A program made the position numbers and the translations under genes. From contig NZ_RRYH01000005.1 of assembly GCF_004010155.1 (NCBI RefSeq), positions 1 through 64,000 of the forward strand: 64,000 nt of DNA. Reading direction: 5' to 3'. Source of the DNA: Solirhodobacter olei (GTDB lineage: Bacteria; Pseudomonadota; Alphaproteobacteria; Rhodobacterales; Rhodobacteraceae). The notes beneath the pieces were generated by a model that saw nothing but the letters and a program-made list of their open reading frames with translations, had not been told where the DNA came from and made no database searches. Shown piece after piece: positions 44,991 through 53,387 of the stretch (the stretch's first letter is position 1; each line of letters opens with the position of its first letter).

Positions 44991-47429
44991 CTACCCGCGC
45001 AACCGCTCGTTCCCTGCATCCCAGGCCGGCCCGTCGAGGACCACCGCAGCCCGCCGTTCGCCGAAGACCTCGACCTCCAACGCCGTCCCCGGCGCCGCGA
45101 GATCCGCCCGCACCATCCCGAGCGCGAGACCCTTGCCCACGCGGAAGCCCCAGCCGGCGGAAGTCGTCTCTCCGACCACCGCGTCGCCCAGCCAGAGCGT
45201 GGACATGTAAGGCGGGTCGGTCTCGCCGGCCGCAACCTCGAGGATGACGAAGCGTTTTGCAGACCCCGCCTGCTTCTCCGCCGCCAGCGCAGACTTGCCG
45301 CGGAATTCGGGTTTAGACCAGTCGATGAACCGATCCAGCCCGCCCTGCAGCACGGTGTAGTCGGTCGAAAGATCGCCCTTCCACGCCCGGTAGCCCTTTT
45401 CCAGCCGCAGGCTGTCGAGCGCGAACATCCCGAAGGGCCTCAGGCCGTGCCCGGCGCCCGCCGCCATGACCGCGTCGAAGACGGCCGGCGTGTCCGCGAC
45501 CTTGCTGTGAATCTCCCAGCCGAGTTCACCAGCGAAGGAGACGCGCAGGAGCCTCACCGGCCGCCCCGCGATCACGGCCGCCTGCCATGTGAGCCAGGGC
45601 CGGCCGAGATCGGCCTCCGCCACCTCGCTTAGGATCGCGCGGGACCCGGGGCCGGTAAGGATCTGGCAGGACCAGTCATCGGTCTCGTCGACGAGACCCA
45701 GCCCGGGGGCGAGGTGCCGCTCCAGCCATTCGCGGTCGTGCGACTGGGCGGTTGCGGCGGTGATCAGCCAGAACTCGTCCGGCCCGAACCGGCAGATCGA
45801 CATCTCTGTGACGATGCGGCCCTTCTCGTCGGCGAAATAACCCAGGCCAAGCCGGCCGACGGCGGGCAGACGCCCGGTGATCTGGGCCGAGAGCCAGTCC
45901 GCAGCGCCCGGCCCGGAGAGCCGGAAGCGCGAGAAACCGGGCAGGTCGAGAATTCCCGCCGCGTCGCGCACGGCGAGGCATTCGTCCTGCATCGCGCCGA
46001 ACCACGGCCCCTCGCGCTTCCAGGTCTGCTGTGCGGCCTCGGAAGTATCGTCGCCCGGTCTTGCGTACCAGAGCGGCCGCTCCCAGCCGTTCATCGCCCC
46101 GTAGACCGCGCCAAGCGCCTTGGTGCGATCATGGATCGCCGAGAGCTTCTTTCCGCGCCCGGCGGGCCAGGAGTGATGCGGAAAGTGCATGGCGTATTCG
46201 TGGCCATAGACCTCCATCGCCTTGGCCTTGCAGTATTCGGCATCCTCGAAACCGGTGAAGCGGCGCGGATCGCAGGACCACATGTCCCATTCGGTCGCGC
46301 CCTCGGTCACCCATTCGGCCAGAACCTTGCCCGCGCCGCCGGCCTGGCAGATGCCGAAGGTGAAGACACAAGCTTCGAAGGCGTTCGGTACGCCCGGCAT
46401 CGGGCCGATCAGCGGATTGCCGTCGGGCGTATAGGGGATCGGGCCGTTGATCACCTTGGACAGCCGCGCCTCGCCCAGGAGCGGCACCCTCTCCATCGCG
46501 TCGGTAATGTACCATTCGAGCCGGTCGAGATCGTCCGGAAAGAGCTGGAACGAGAAATCCTCCGGCATCGGATCTTCGGGCGTCGTCCAATGCGCCCGAC
46601 AGCCGCGCTCGTAAGGGCCGAGGTTGAAGCCCATCTTCTCCTGCCGGAGGTAATAGGAGCTGTCGACGTCGCGCAGAAGCGGCAGCTTGTGGCCACTTTC
46701 CTTCGACCAGGCCTCGAGCTCGGGGATCGTATCGAAGAGCATGTATTGATGGCTCATCGTCGCCATGGGGACGTCGCGGCCGAACCATTTGCCAACCTCG
46801 CGGGCGTAGTAGCCAGCGGCGTTGATCACGATCTCGCAGCGGATCTCACCCTTAGGGGTTTCGATGACCCAGTCACCCCCCTCCCGGCGCACACCGGTGG
46901 CGGGGCAGAAGCGTTCGATCCGCGCGCCCATCGACCGCGCGCCCTTGGCCAGCGCCTGGGTCAGCTGCGCCGGGTCGATGTCGCCGTCATAGGGATCGTA
47001 GAGCGCGCCGGTCAGGTCGTGTGTTTCGAGGAACGGGTACTTCGCGCGGATTTCCTCCGGCCCCAGCACGTCGAGATCCATGCCCTGGTAGCGGCCCATG
47101 CCGGCAACGCGGCGGAACTCCATCAGCCGCTCCGGGCTGTGTCCGAGGCGGACGGAGCCCGTGACGTGGTAGTTCATCGGATAGTCGACCGCCTGCCCGA
47201 GGCCGCGGTAGAGCTCGGCCGAATAGCGCTGCATGTTCATGATCGACCAGCTTGCCGAGAAGGTCGGCACGTTACCGGCCGCGTGCCAGGTCGAGCCCGC
47301 CGTCAGTTCGTTCTTCTCCAGCAGCACTGCGTCGGTCCAGCCGGCCTTCGCCAGATGGTAGAGGGCTGAGGCGCCGACCGCGCCCCCCCCGATGATCACG
47401 ACCCGCGCCTGGCTTGGAAATTCCGTCAT
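44991..47429 (-). CDS. Dimethylglycine/sarcosine dehydrogenase-like FAD-GcvT protein, copy 1
   Basis: An 812-residue protein with the same layout as copy 2: FAD motif GGGAVGASALYHLAKAG near residue 15, covalent-flavin motif STWHAAGN, DAO domain to about 370, then GcvT domains (GILDLPGFSRFRLSGPGAADW, ELGWEIHSK, FALDSLRLEKGYR). The two copies differ through most of their length, so they are old paralogues with distinct substrates rather than a recent duplication. It is the first gene of the operon, 103 bp from the divergent lysR start, and starts after GGGGAGAAGAG. Confidence 0.85.
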   Translation of the reverse strand: MTEFPSQARVVIIGGGAVGASALYHLAKAGWTDAVLLEKNELTAGSTWHAAGNVPTFSASWSIMNMQRYSAELYRGLGQAVDYPMNYHVTGSVRLGHSPERLMEFRRVAGMGRYQGMDLDVLGPEEIRAKYPFLETHDLTGALYDPYDGDIDPAQLTQALAKGARSMGARIERFCPATGVRREGGDWVIETPKGEIRCEIVINAAGYYAREVGKWFGRDVPMATMSHQYMLFDTIPELEAWSKESGHKLPLLRDVDSSYYLRQEKMGFNLGPYERGCRAHWTTPEDPMPEDFSFQLFPDDLDRLEWYITDAMERVPLLGEARLSKVINGPIPYTPDGNPLIGPMPGVPNAFEACVFTFGICQAGGAGKVLAEWVTEGATEWDMWSCDPRRFTGFEDAEYCKAKAMEVYGHEYAMHFPHHSWPAGRGKKLSAIHDRTKALGAVYGAMNGWERPLWYARPGDDTSEAAQQTWKREGPWFGAMQDECLAVRDAAGILDLPGFSRFRLSGPGAADWLSAQITGRLPAVGRLGLGYFADEKGRIVTEMSICRFGPDEFWLITAATAQSHDREWLERHLAPGLGLVDETDDWSCQILTGPGSRAILSEVAEADLGRPWLTWQAAVIAGRPVRLLRVSFAGELGWEIHSKVADTPAVFDAVMAAGAGHGLRPFGMFALDSLRLEKGYRAWKGDLSTDYTVLQGGLDRFIDWSKPEFRGKSALAAEKQAGSAKRFVILEVAAGETDPPYMSTLWLGDAVVGETTSAGWGFRVGKGLALGMVRADLAAPGTALEVEVFGERRAAVVLDGPAWDAGNERLRG

Positions 47430-47500
47430 TCTCTTCTCCCCTTCGGCGCCGACTATCCGGCGGGCTTCGGGCGCTTTCAATTCACCTCTGCCGGCGATAT

Positions 47501-47519
47501 TGATCGGGAAATCCGATCA
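47501..47519. promoter_or_regulatory. Perfect LysR-type operator between lysR and the demethylation operon
   Basis: TGATCGGGAAATCCGATCA: 7-bp arms TGATCGG/CCGATCA around five bases, containing the T-N11-A pattern. It lies 14 bp before the lysR start and 72 bp before the first operon gene, an ideal site for a divergent LysR regulator. Confidence 0.8.
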
Positions 47520-47532
47520 GGGTCAGGCAGAC

Positions 47533-48390
47533 ATGCAGATCGAGCTTCTGGACACGTTTCTCGACCTTCTCGAAACGCGCAGTTTCCATCGTACGGCGGA
47601 ACGGCTGGGCGTCACGCAATCCACTGTCTCGGCGCGGATCCACAGCCTGGAGACGGCTCTGGGGCGGCGGCTTTTCATCCGTTCACGTTCGGGCACGAGC
47701 CTGACGACCGAGGGGCTGAAGTTCGAACCGCATGCCCGCAGCCTGCGCCGGGAATGGCGCGAGTCGCTGCGTGCGGTGCGCTTGACGGCGGCGAGCGCCC
47801 TGAGCCTTCGGATCGGGATGCCCCAGGACGTGGCGGCCCTGCATCTGGGCCGATGGGTGCCAGCGTTCAGGCAGGCGCTGCCGCAGACCTCGTTCTATAT
47901 CGAGCTCGATTTCTCGGTGCAGATCTGCGCCGATATCGTCGCGGGCGTGCTGGACCTCGGGGTGATCTTCACGCCCCAGGCGCAGCCGGACCTGCATTTC
48001 GAAACGCTGGGTGAGCTGACCTACCGCCTCGTCTCGACCGAGACGGAGAGCCGCGAAGGGCTGACGCCCGAGACCCATATCCGTTCGGAATATTCGCCGG
48101 CGCTGGGGCGGCTCCATGACCTCGCGTTGCCCGGATTCGCCGATCCGCCGCTTGCGAGCGGGCAAAGCGCGGTCGTGGCGGAACTGCTGCTGGCGATGGG
48201 TGGCTCCGCCTTCCTGCTGGAGGAGACGGCGTCGCGCCTGATCGCGGAGGGGCGGGTGAAAGCGGTGCGCGACGTGGCGCCGATCGCCCAGCCGGTTTAT
48301 GCTGCGATGCATGTGAAGAACCGGCCCGGGCATGTGCATCGGCGCCTGCTCGCCATCGTGCGGGAAAGGTTCTCGGGAGGATCGGCCTAG
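47533..48390 (+). CDS. LysR-family regulator of the demethylation operon
   Basis: A 285-residue LysR protein: helix-turn-helix at 1-60 (SFHRTAERLGVTQSTVSARI), linker helix, then an effector domain (MPQDVAALHLGRWVPAFRQA; AELLLAMGGSAFLLEETA). It is divergent from the operon, with a perfect palindrome between them, so it very likely responds to the pathway substrate. ATG 47533 is preferred, the frame opening 47 codons earlier inside the divergent gene's 5' end. Confidence 0.88.
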   Translation: MQIELLDTFLDLLETRSFHRTAERLGVTQSTVSARIHSLETALGRRLFIRSRSGTSLTTEGLKFEPHARSLRREWRESLRAVRLTAASALSLRIGMPQDVAALHLGRWVPAFRQALPQTSFYIELDFSVQICADIVAGVLDLGVIFTPQAQPDLHFETLGELTYRLVSTETESREGLTPETHIRSEYSPALGRLHDLALPGFADPPLASGQSAVVAELLLAMGGSAFLLEETASRLIAEGRVKAVRDVAPIAQPVYAAMHVKNRPGHVHRRLLAIVRERFSGGSA

Positions 48391-48397
48391 CGCGCCC

Positions 48398-48466
48398 TCC
48401 GGCCCGAAACAGCATTGCGCAGTGACGCTAGGCAACCGCCCATCCGCCCCCAAAGGACGGGCGGTT
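48398..48466 (-). repeat. Double-hairpin dispersed repeat, copy C, also a bidirectional terminator candidate
   Basis: Reverse orientation: on the minus strand AACCGCCC...GGGCGGTT (48434-48466) is followed after 21 bases by CTGTTTCGGGCC (48401-48412). It sits between the convergent lysR and MATE genes and could stop transcription from both sides. Confidence 0.65.
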
Positions 48467-48485
48467 GTCCTTTGGCGCCAGAGGA

Positions 48486-49793
48486 TCAAGCCGCCCGACG
48501 CTCGATCGCGGGGTACCAGGCGGCCATGGTCAGACCGCGGGCGGTGTTCAGGATCATGAGCGCGGCCCAGAGGCCGGTATTGCCCCAGAGGGGCAGCAGC
48601 GTGAAAAGCGAGACCGCATAGAGCGCGACAGAGACCGCCATCGCCTGCACCATCGCCCGGGTCATCGTCGCCCCGATGAAGATCCCGTCGAACATCCAGG
48701 ATGCGACACCGACGATGGGCGCGGCCACGACCCAGGGCAGATAGTGCCGCGCGGTCTCCCGGACGCCGGGGTCGGTCGCCATCAGGTCGATCAGATGCGG
48801 GCCGAGGACGGCGAAGGCCAGCGCCAGCGCGACGGAGCCCGCTGCACCCCATTGCGAGGTCAGGATCGCCGCGCGCCTGAGCGTCAGCGGCGCCCGCGCA
48901 CCCATGGCCTGACCGACCAGCGACTCGGCGGCGAAGGCGAAGCCGTCAAGCGCGTAGGCCGTGATCTCGATGAACTGCATCAGCACCTGGTTCGCCGCCA
49001 GCGTCCGGTCCCCGAAGCGCGCGCCGATGAAGGTGAAGGCGGTGAAAGCCCCTTGCAGCAGCATCGAGCGCACCATGATATCGGCGTTGACCGAGACCAT
49101 CCGCCTCAAGCGCTCGCGATTGAAGATCCGCCCCCAGTCGTGCCATTGCGCCCCCCCGAAGGCCGCCCGGCAAAGCCAGAGGCCGAGCAGGACGCCCGTC
49201 CATTCCGAGATCAGCGTCGCCACCGCCACCCCCGGCACGCCCCAGCCGAGGCCAAGGACGAACCACAGGTCCAGCCCGATGTTCAGCGCGTTCATCCAGA
49301 GCTGGAGGATCAGCACCCCCCGCGTCCGCTCCATTGCGATCAGCCAGCCGGTGACGGCGTAGATCGAGATCGCGGCCGGTGCGCCCCAGATCCGGATCGA
49401 GAGGTATAGCCGCGAGAGACGCTCGACATCCGCGGAGGCCGGTGCAAGGCGGAAGGCGGCCCAGAATAGCGGCACCTGAAGCAGGATCGCTGCAGCGCCG
49501 GCGGCACCCCCGATGAGCAGCGCACGGGTGAGGATCGCGCCTGTCTCCGCTGCATCACCCGCCCCCCGGGCCTGGGCGACCATGCCAGATGTGCCCATGC
49601 GAAGGAAACCGAAGATCCAGTAGATCGAGGCCAGCACCACCGCGCCGACCCCCACCGCACCGATCGGCGCCGCCTGCCCCATCTGGCCCACGACCCCGGT
49701 ATCGACCGCGCCCAGAAGCGGCACCGTGGCGTTCGACAGCACGATCGGCAGCGCGATCGCCAGCACGCGGCGGTGGGTCAGCTCGCGCGCCAT
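48486..49793 (-). CDS. MATE-family efflux transporter (DinF-like)
   Basis: A 435-residue protein with 12 hydrophobic segments and the MATE start LAIALPIVLSNATVPLLGAVDTGVVG (only parts of the DinF pattern are shown here). The motif around FGFLRMGTSGMVAQARGAGD matches the DinF/NorM fold. It exports cationic or organic compounds by antiport, substrate unknown. It is one base downstream of a thioesterase gene, so the three genes form an operon: thioesterase-thioesterase-MATE. Confidence 0.88.
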   Translation of the reverse strand: MARELTHRRVLAIALPIVLSNATVPLLGAVDTGVVGQMGQAAPIGAVGVGAVVLASIYWIFGFLRMGTSGMVAQARGAGDAAETGAILTRALLIGGAAGAAAILLQVPLFWAAFRLAPASADVERLSRLYLSIRIWGAPAAISIYAVTGWLIAMERTRGVLILQLWMNALNIGLDLWFVLGLGWGVPGVAVATLISEWTGVLLGLWLCRAAFGGAQWHDWGRIFNRERLRRMVSVNADIMVRSMLLQGAFTAFTFIGARFGDRTLAANQVLMQFIEITAYALDGFAFAAESLVGQAMGARAPLTLRRAAILTSQWGAAGSVALALAFAVLGPHLIDLMATDPGVRETARHYLPWVVAAPIVGVASWMFDGIFIGATMTRAMVQAMAVSVALYAVSLFTLLPLWGNTGLWAALMILNTARGLTMAAWYPAIERRAA

Positions 49794-49794
49794 C

Positions 49795-50301
49795 TCAGCC
49801 CTCTTCGCCTGGCATCAGGAAATGCCCGCTCGCCTGGGCGAAGGGGCGGGCGCGGTTGTCCTGCCAGGCCTCGACCCGGACGCTGGCATAACGGCGGCCG
49901 GAGCGGGTGATATGCGCCCGCGCATAGGCATCACGCGGCAGACCGGCGCGCAGATAGTCGACGGTCAGATCGATGGTCTTCGGCAAGAGCGGGATCCGGC
50001 CCGAGAGCGTGCCGGGGTCGAGACGCCCGGCCTCCATCTCCTCCCAGAGCTGGGCCCAGGCGAGTTCGACGATGGCGGTGATCTCGAGGAAGGCCGCGGT
50101 TGCCCCACCGTGCAGCGCCGGCAGCGCCGGATTGCCGATCAGCCGGTCGGAGAAGGGCAGGATGGCGGTCAGCTCATCCCCGCGCCGATCGAAGCCGACA
50201 CCGAGAAAACCGATATAGGGCACTGCGGCGACCAGCGTGGAGAGCGCCGCATCGCGCCTCTGCTTGACGACCTGGACGGGTTCGGGCGGCGGCCGGCTCA
50301 T
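49795..50301 (-). CDS. PaaI-family hotdog thioesterase 2
   Basis: A 168-residue hotdog-fold protein: the [13 protein letters not shown] segment (near residue 64) is the active-site region of PaaI thioesterases, with the general base in the helix that follows, and [11 protein letters not shown] is the paired strand. It overlaps the upstream thioesterase by an ATGA junction. Such enzymes hydrolyse aryl- or acyl-CoA; substrate unknown. Confidence 0.8.
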   Translation of the reverse strand: MSRPPPEPVQVVKQRRDAALSTLVAAVPYIGFLGVGFDRRGDELTAILPFSDRLIGNPALPALHGGATAAFLEITAIVELAWAQLWEEMEAGRLDPGTLSGRIPLLPKTIDLTVDYLRAGLPRDAYARAHITRSGRRYASVRVEAWQDNRARPFAQASGHFLMPGEEG

Positions 50302-50738
50302 TTCGCGCGCTCCACCGTAAAGGCGCCAGTGGCAGTGGCAACAGGGCGGGCGGCATCGTCATCTGTCGCCGTCGCGCGGATGAAGGCCACGGTGCGGGTC
50401 AAATGATGGCATTCCGCCCGCGCGCGGATGCGCTGGCCGGGCGTGGCCGGGCGCATGTAGTCGATCCTGAGGTCCAGCGTGGCAGTGGAGACGACCTTCG
50501 CGCCGGTCAGGTTCAGCACGGCCGCACCGGAGCATGTGTCCATCAGCGCGAAGACCGCGCCGCCGTGGATCACGCCCGTCGCCGGCTCGCCCACGAAGCG
50601 CGCGTCATAGGGCATGGAGAGTTCGGCCCAGCCCTCGCCAACGGCCTCCAGCCGCATGCCGAGTGCCATCGCGTGAGGCACCGCCTCCACAAATTGCCGC
50701 GCGATCCGCTGTCTCTGCTCTTCCATCCCGGCCCGCAT
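50298..50738 (-). CDS. PaaI-family hotdog thioesterase 1
   Basis: A 146-residue hotdog-fold thioesterase with [16 protein letters not shown] (catalytic Asp in the helix) and LRIDYMRPA. It resembles phenylacetyl-CoA/acyl-CoA thioesterases. Either ATG 50738 or 50726 could start it; neither has a clean ribosome binding site. It is the first gene of the thioesterase-thioesterase-MATE unit and divergent from a merR gene 105 bp away. Confidence 0.8.
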   Translation of the reverse strand: MRAGMEEQRQRIARQFVEAVPHAMALGMRLEAVGEGWAELSMPYDARFVGEPATGVIHGGAVFALMDTCSGAAVLNLTGAKVVSTATLDLRIDYMRPATPGQRIRARAECHHLTRTVAFIRATATDDDAARPVATATGAFTVERAK

Positions 50739-50843
50739 CTCCCCGCCCTGCCGCAGTTATTCGCCCATCTTCCGGGCGCTGCAAGGCTTCCATCGGATTG
50801 CACGGGCCGGGACGAGCGACTAACCTCCGCGCGGGAGGCGACG

Positions 50844-51218
50844 ATGAGCGACGGCTGGATCAGCTTCAAGGAGATGTGCGCGAAGTTCGAGGTCACTCCT
50901 CGGACCCTGCGCTATTACGAATACCTCGAACTGCTCGCACCCCGGAAGGAGGGCCGCGCGCGGTTCTACGGGCCGCGCGAGGTGGCGCGGCTGACGCTGA
51001 TCCTGCGTGGGCGCCGGTTCGGCTTCAGCCTGGAGGAGATCCGCCAGTGGCTGGAGCTTTACTGCCAGAAGGGCACCAAGCCGCAAATGGAGGCCTGGGT
51101 GGAGCTGGCCGACCGCCAGCTTGACGTCCTGGCCGGCCAAAGGGCGGAGCTGGAAGCCACCATCGAGGAGCTGCGCCAGCTGCGCGACCAGACAGCCGAA
51201 GGCCTCGCCGCGGGTTAG
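50844..51218 (+). CDS. MerR-family regulator
   Basis: A 124-residue regulator: winged helix with EVTPRTLRYYEYLELLAPRKEG and GRARFYGPREVARL, then a coiled-coil dimer helix (about 90-120). No metal-binding cysteines, so not a metal sensor. In Rhodobacterales such proteins often control acyl-CoA metabolism; here the divergent thioesterase operon is the natural target (inference). Start after CGGGAGGCGACG. Confidence 0.85.
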   Translation: MSDGWISFKEMCAKFEVTPRTLRYYEYLELLAPRKEGRARFYGPREVARLTLILRGRRFGFSLEEIRQWLELYCQKGTKPQMEAWVELADRQLDVLAGQRAELEATIEELRQLRDQTAEGLAAG

Positions 51219-51229
51219 AGCCCCCCGGA

Positions 51230-52018
51230 TCACGCGTCGCGCAGGGTCTTCGCCAGCGGGCCGAACATCTCGGCGTTGGCGGCGATGATCGAGCCGCCCT
51301 CGATCACATCCACGCCCTCGCGGATCGGGCCCACCAGGCCACCCGCCTCGCGGACCAGAAGCACACCGGCGGCGACGTCCCAGGCGTTGAGGCCGCGTTC
51401 CCAGTACCCTTCGTATCGGCCCGCCGCGACGTAAGCGAGATCGAGCGCAGCCGCCCCCCAGCGCCGCACCCCGGCACAGGCCGGCATCAATCGCGCCAGA
51501 TCCTGGATCGAGGCCGGAAGCCCGGTGCGCCCGCCGAAGGGAATGCCGGTGGCGAAGATGCTCTCGATCATCCGGGCACGGCCGGATACGCGCAGGCGGC
51601 TTTCGTTCATCCAGGCGCCGGCCCCCTTCTCGGCCCAGTAGAGTTCGTCCTTCGCAGCGTCGAAGACGACGGCGGAGACGATCTCGCCCTTATGCTCCAG
51701 CGCGATGGAGACCGCCCAGTGCGGCAGGCCGTGCAGGAAGTTCGTCGTCCCGTCGAGCGGGTCCACGATCCAGCGACGGGTCGGGTCCTTGCCTTCGGCG
51801 CCGCCGGATTCCTCGGCCAGCCAGCCATAGGAGGGGCGGCCCGTCATCAACTCCTCGCGGATGATCTTCTCCGCCGCGAGATCCGCGCGCGAGACGAAGT
51901 CGCCCGGCCCCTTGGCGGAGACCTGCAGGTTCTCGACCTCGCGGAAGTCCTTCACGAGGCTGCGGCCGGCCTTGCGGGCGGCCTTGATCATCAGGTTGAG
52001 GTTGGCGCTGCCTTGCAT
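51230..52018 (-). CDS. Inositol-monophosphatase-family protein (SuhB-like)
   Basis: A 262-residue metal-dependent phosphatase. The metal ligands are EE in WLAEESGG (E69, E70) and the DPLDGTTNFLHG block (86-97), with the C-terminal WDVAAGVLLVREAGG completing the site. Members hydrolyse inositol phosphates or related sugars; SuhB also binds RNA polymerase in enteric bacteria. The single gene precedes a long intergenic region. Confidence 0.93.
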   Translation of the reverse strand: MQGSANLNLMIKAARKAGRSLVKDFREVENLQVSAKGPGDFVSRADLAAEKIIREELMTGRPSYGWLAEESGGAEGKDPTRRWIVDPLDGTTNFLHGLPHWAVSIALEHKGEIVSAVVFDAAKDELYWAEKGAGAWMNESRLRVSGRARMIESIFATGIPFGGRTGLPASIQDLARLMPACAGVRRWGAAALDLAYVAAGRYEGYWERGLNAWDVAAGVLLVREAGGLVGPIREGVDVIEGGSIIAANAEMFGPLAKTLRDA

Positions 52019-52425
52019 CGGGCACTCCTGAAACGGTCAGCGCGAGCCTATAGGCGGGATGGGCGTCAAAGGGAAGGGCAGCCTGCCTCAAAGGCGCCTC
52101 GGATCGCGGGGTCTTTCGCGGCAAAGAAGCCAGATTTGCTGCGCTGCGGCGTCATTAGAATGGTTAATACACGAAAAATCCCAAGACCGGCCAGTGTCGC
52201 CCACCCCTGGGCCATAGAGGCGTCAACTCCGCCACAGCGTGTCGCCTCTCCGCCCCCCCCAGCGTCCAGACCACGCATCCAGGCCTGCGCAAGCATCGAA
52301 CCGCGAAATGGCGAGTAGGAGATCTAATATCGATATTAGCAATACTTACCAAATGCCTGCATTTTTCATTCGAGTCCCCGTAGGGCTGCAGGTATCGCCA
52401 AAGAGATCAACCTTGGGGGGTTATC
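52019..52425. other. 407-bp intergenic leader ahead of the desaturase, AT-richer than its surroundings
   Basis: No coding frame or RNA gene was recognised. The 150 bp next to the desaturase is the most AT-rich stretch noted in the window (ACGAAAAATCC, ATTTTTCATTC) and contains the CTAATATCGATATTAG palindrome. The part next to suhB is ordinary GC-rich sequence. A promoter and regulatory leader are expected here. Confidence 0.5.
52324..52339. promoter_or_regulatory. Perfect 16-bp AT-rich palindrome CTAATATCGATATTAG
   Basis: Fully symmetric, 86 bp before the desaturase ATG, inside an AT-rich patch. Likely an operator for a dimeric regulator such as TetR, LacI or FadR-like type; no matching regulator gene is adjacent. 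Confidence 0.6.
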
Positions 52426-53343
52426 ATGACGGATCATCGTTTGCGCCGCGACCACATGCGGGATTTCAAGACGCTCGGGCGGCAGGGGCGCGCGGCTGCC
52501 ATCGCCATCGTGGCGGGCTATGTGCTGCAGGTCTTCGCGGCGATCCTTGCCGGTAGCTGGCTGCTCGAACTGCCGGGCACCCCGCTGACGTTCGCCGGGG
52601 TGGCCGTGGTGGTGTTCTTCCTCGGCACCCGGCTGCGCGGCTTCAACAATATCGTGCATGAGTGCTCGCACGCGAGCTTCACCGAGGCGCGGGGCGACAA
52701 CCGGCTCCTCGGCGCCTTCTGCGCCTCGATGACGCTGGGCTGCTTCGCCGATTACCGCGACGGCCACATGACGCATCATGCCCATCTGGGCGATCTCGAC
52801 CGGGACGAGGACCTGCGCGCGATCCGGCGGCTGCACCTAGAGGATCCGCTGACCCCGGCAACGGTGCTGCGCCATGTGCTGACGCCTATCGTGGGGCTGA
52901 ACCTGCCCTATTACCTCAAGATCAACCTCTCGTCGCGGGATGGGAGGGCGTTCCTGGTGCTGAAGTTCGCGATCCTCGCGGGCGGGGTGCTGTTTCTCGC
53001 CTTAAATCCGCTGGCGGCGCTGGTGCTCTTCTGGCTGCCGATCTTCTGGATGTTCCCGGCAATTAACTACTGGACCGACTGCATCGACCATGGCGGGCTG
53101 TTCGAAAACGGCTCGGAACTCGAAAGCTCGCGCAACATGGTCGTGCCGAAGGCGCTGCGCGCGATCCTCTTCCCACGCAACGACTGCTTCCACCTTGTCC
53201 ATCACCTGTTCCCGCAGGTGCCCAGCCAGCACCTGGAGGCCTGCCACCGCAAGCTGATGGCGGATAGCGCCTACCGTCAGGTCAACACCGAGCCACGCCC
53301 GCATGTGGAGCCGGTTCGCGGCCTCCGCCACGGCCAGGCCTGA
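52426..53343 (+). CDS. Membrane fatty-acid desaturase-family protein
   Basis: A 305-residue membrane enzyme with three histidine boxes for the di-iron site: HECSH (78-82), HMTHH (114-118) and HLVHH (256-260). Hydrophobic pairs lie between them (22-66 and 180-212). The family includes acyl-lipid desaturases, sphingolipid-type and carotenoid-modifying hydroxylases; the substrate is unknown. It stands alone with its own long leader and is convergent with metR; a small hairpin (GGCGGG/CCCGCC, 53369-53386) separates them. Confidence 0.82.
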   Translation: MTDHRLRRDHMRDFKTLGRQGRAAAIAIVAGYVLQVFAAILAGSWLLELPGTPLTFAGVAVVVFFLGTRLRGFNNIVHECSHASFTEARGDNRLLGAFCASMTLGCFADYRDGHMTHHAHLGDLDRDEDLRAIRRLHLEDPLTPATVLRHVLTPIVGLNLPYYLKINLSSRDGRAFLVLKFAILAGGVLFLALNPLAALVLFWLPIFWMFPAINYWTDCIDHGGLFENGSELESSRNMVVPKALRAILFPRNDCFHLVHHLFPQVPSQHLEACHRKLMADSAYRQVNTEPRPHVEPVRGLRHGQA

Positions 53344-53387
53344 CCCTGAAGGAAGGAGAAAGTTGCGCGGCGGGCAGCGCCCCGCCC

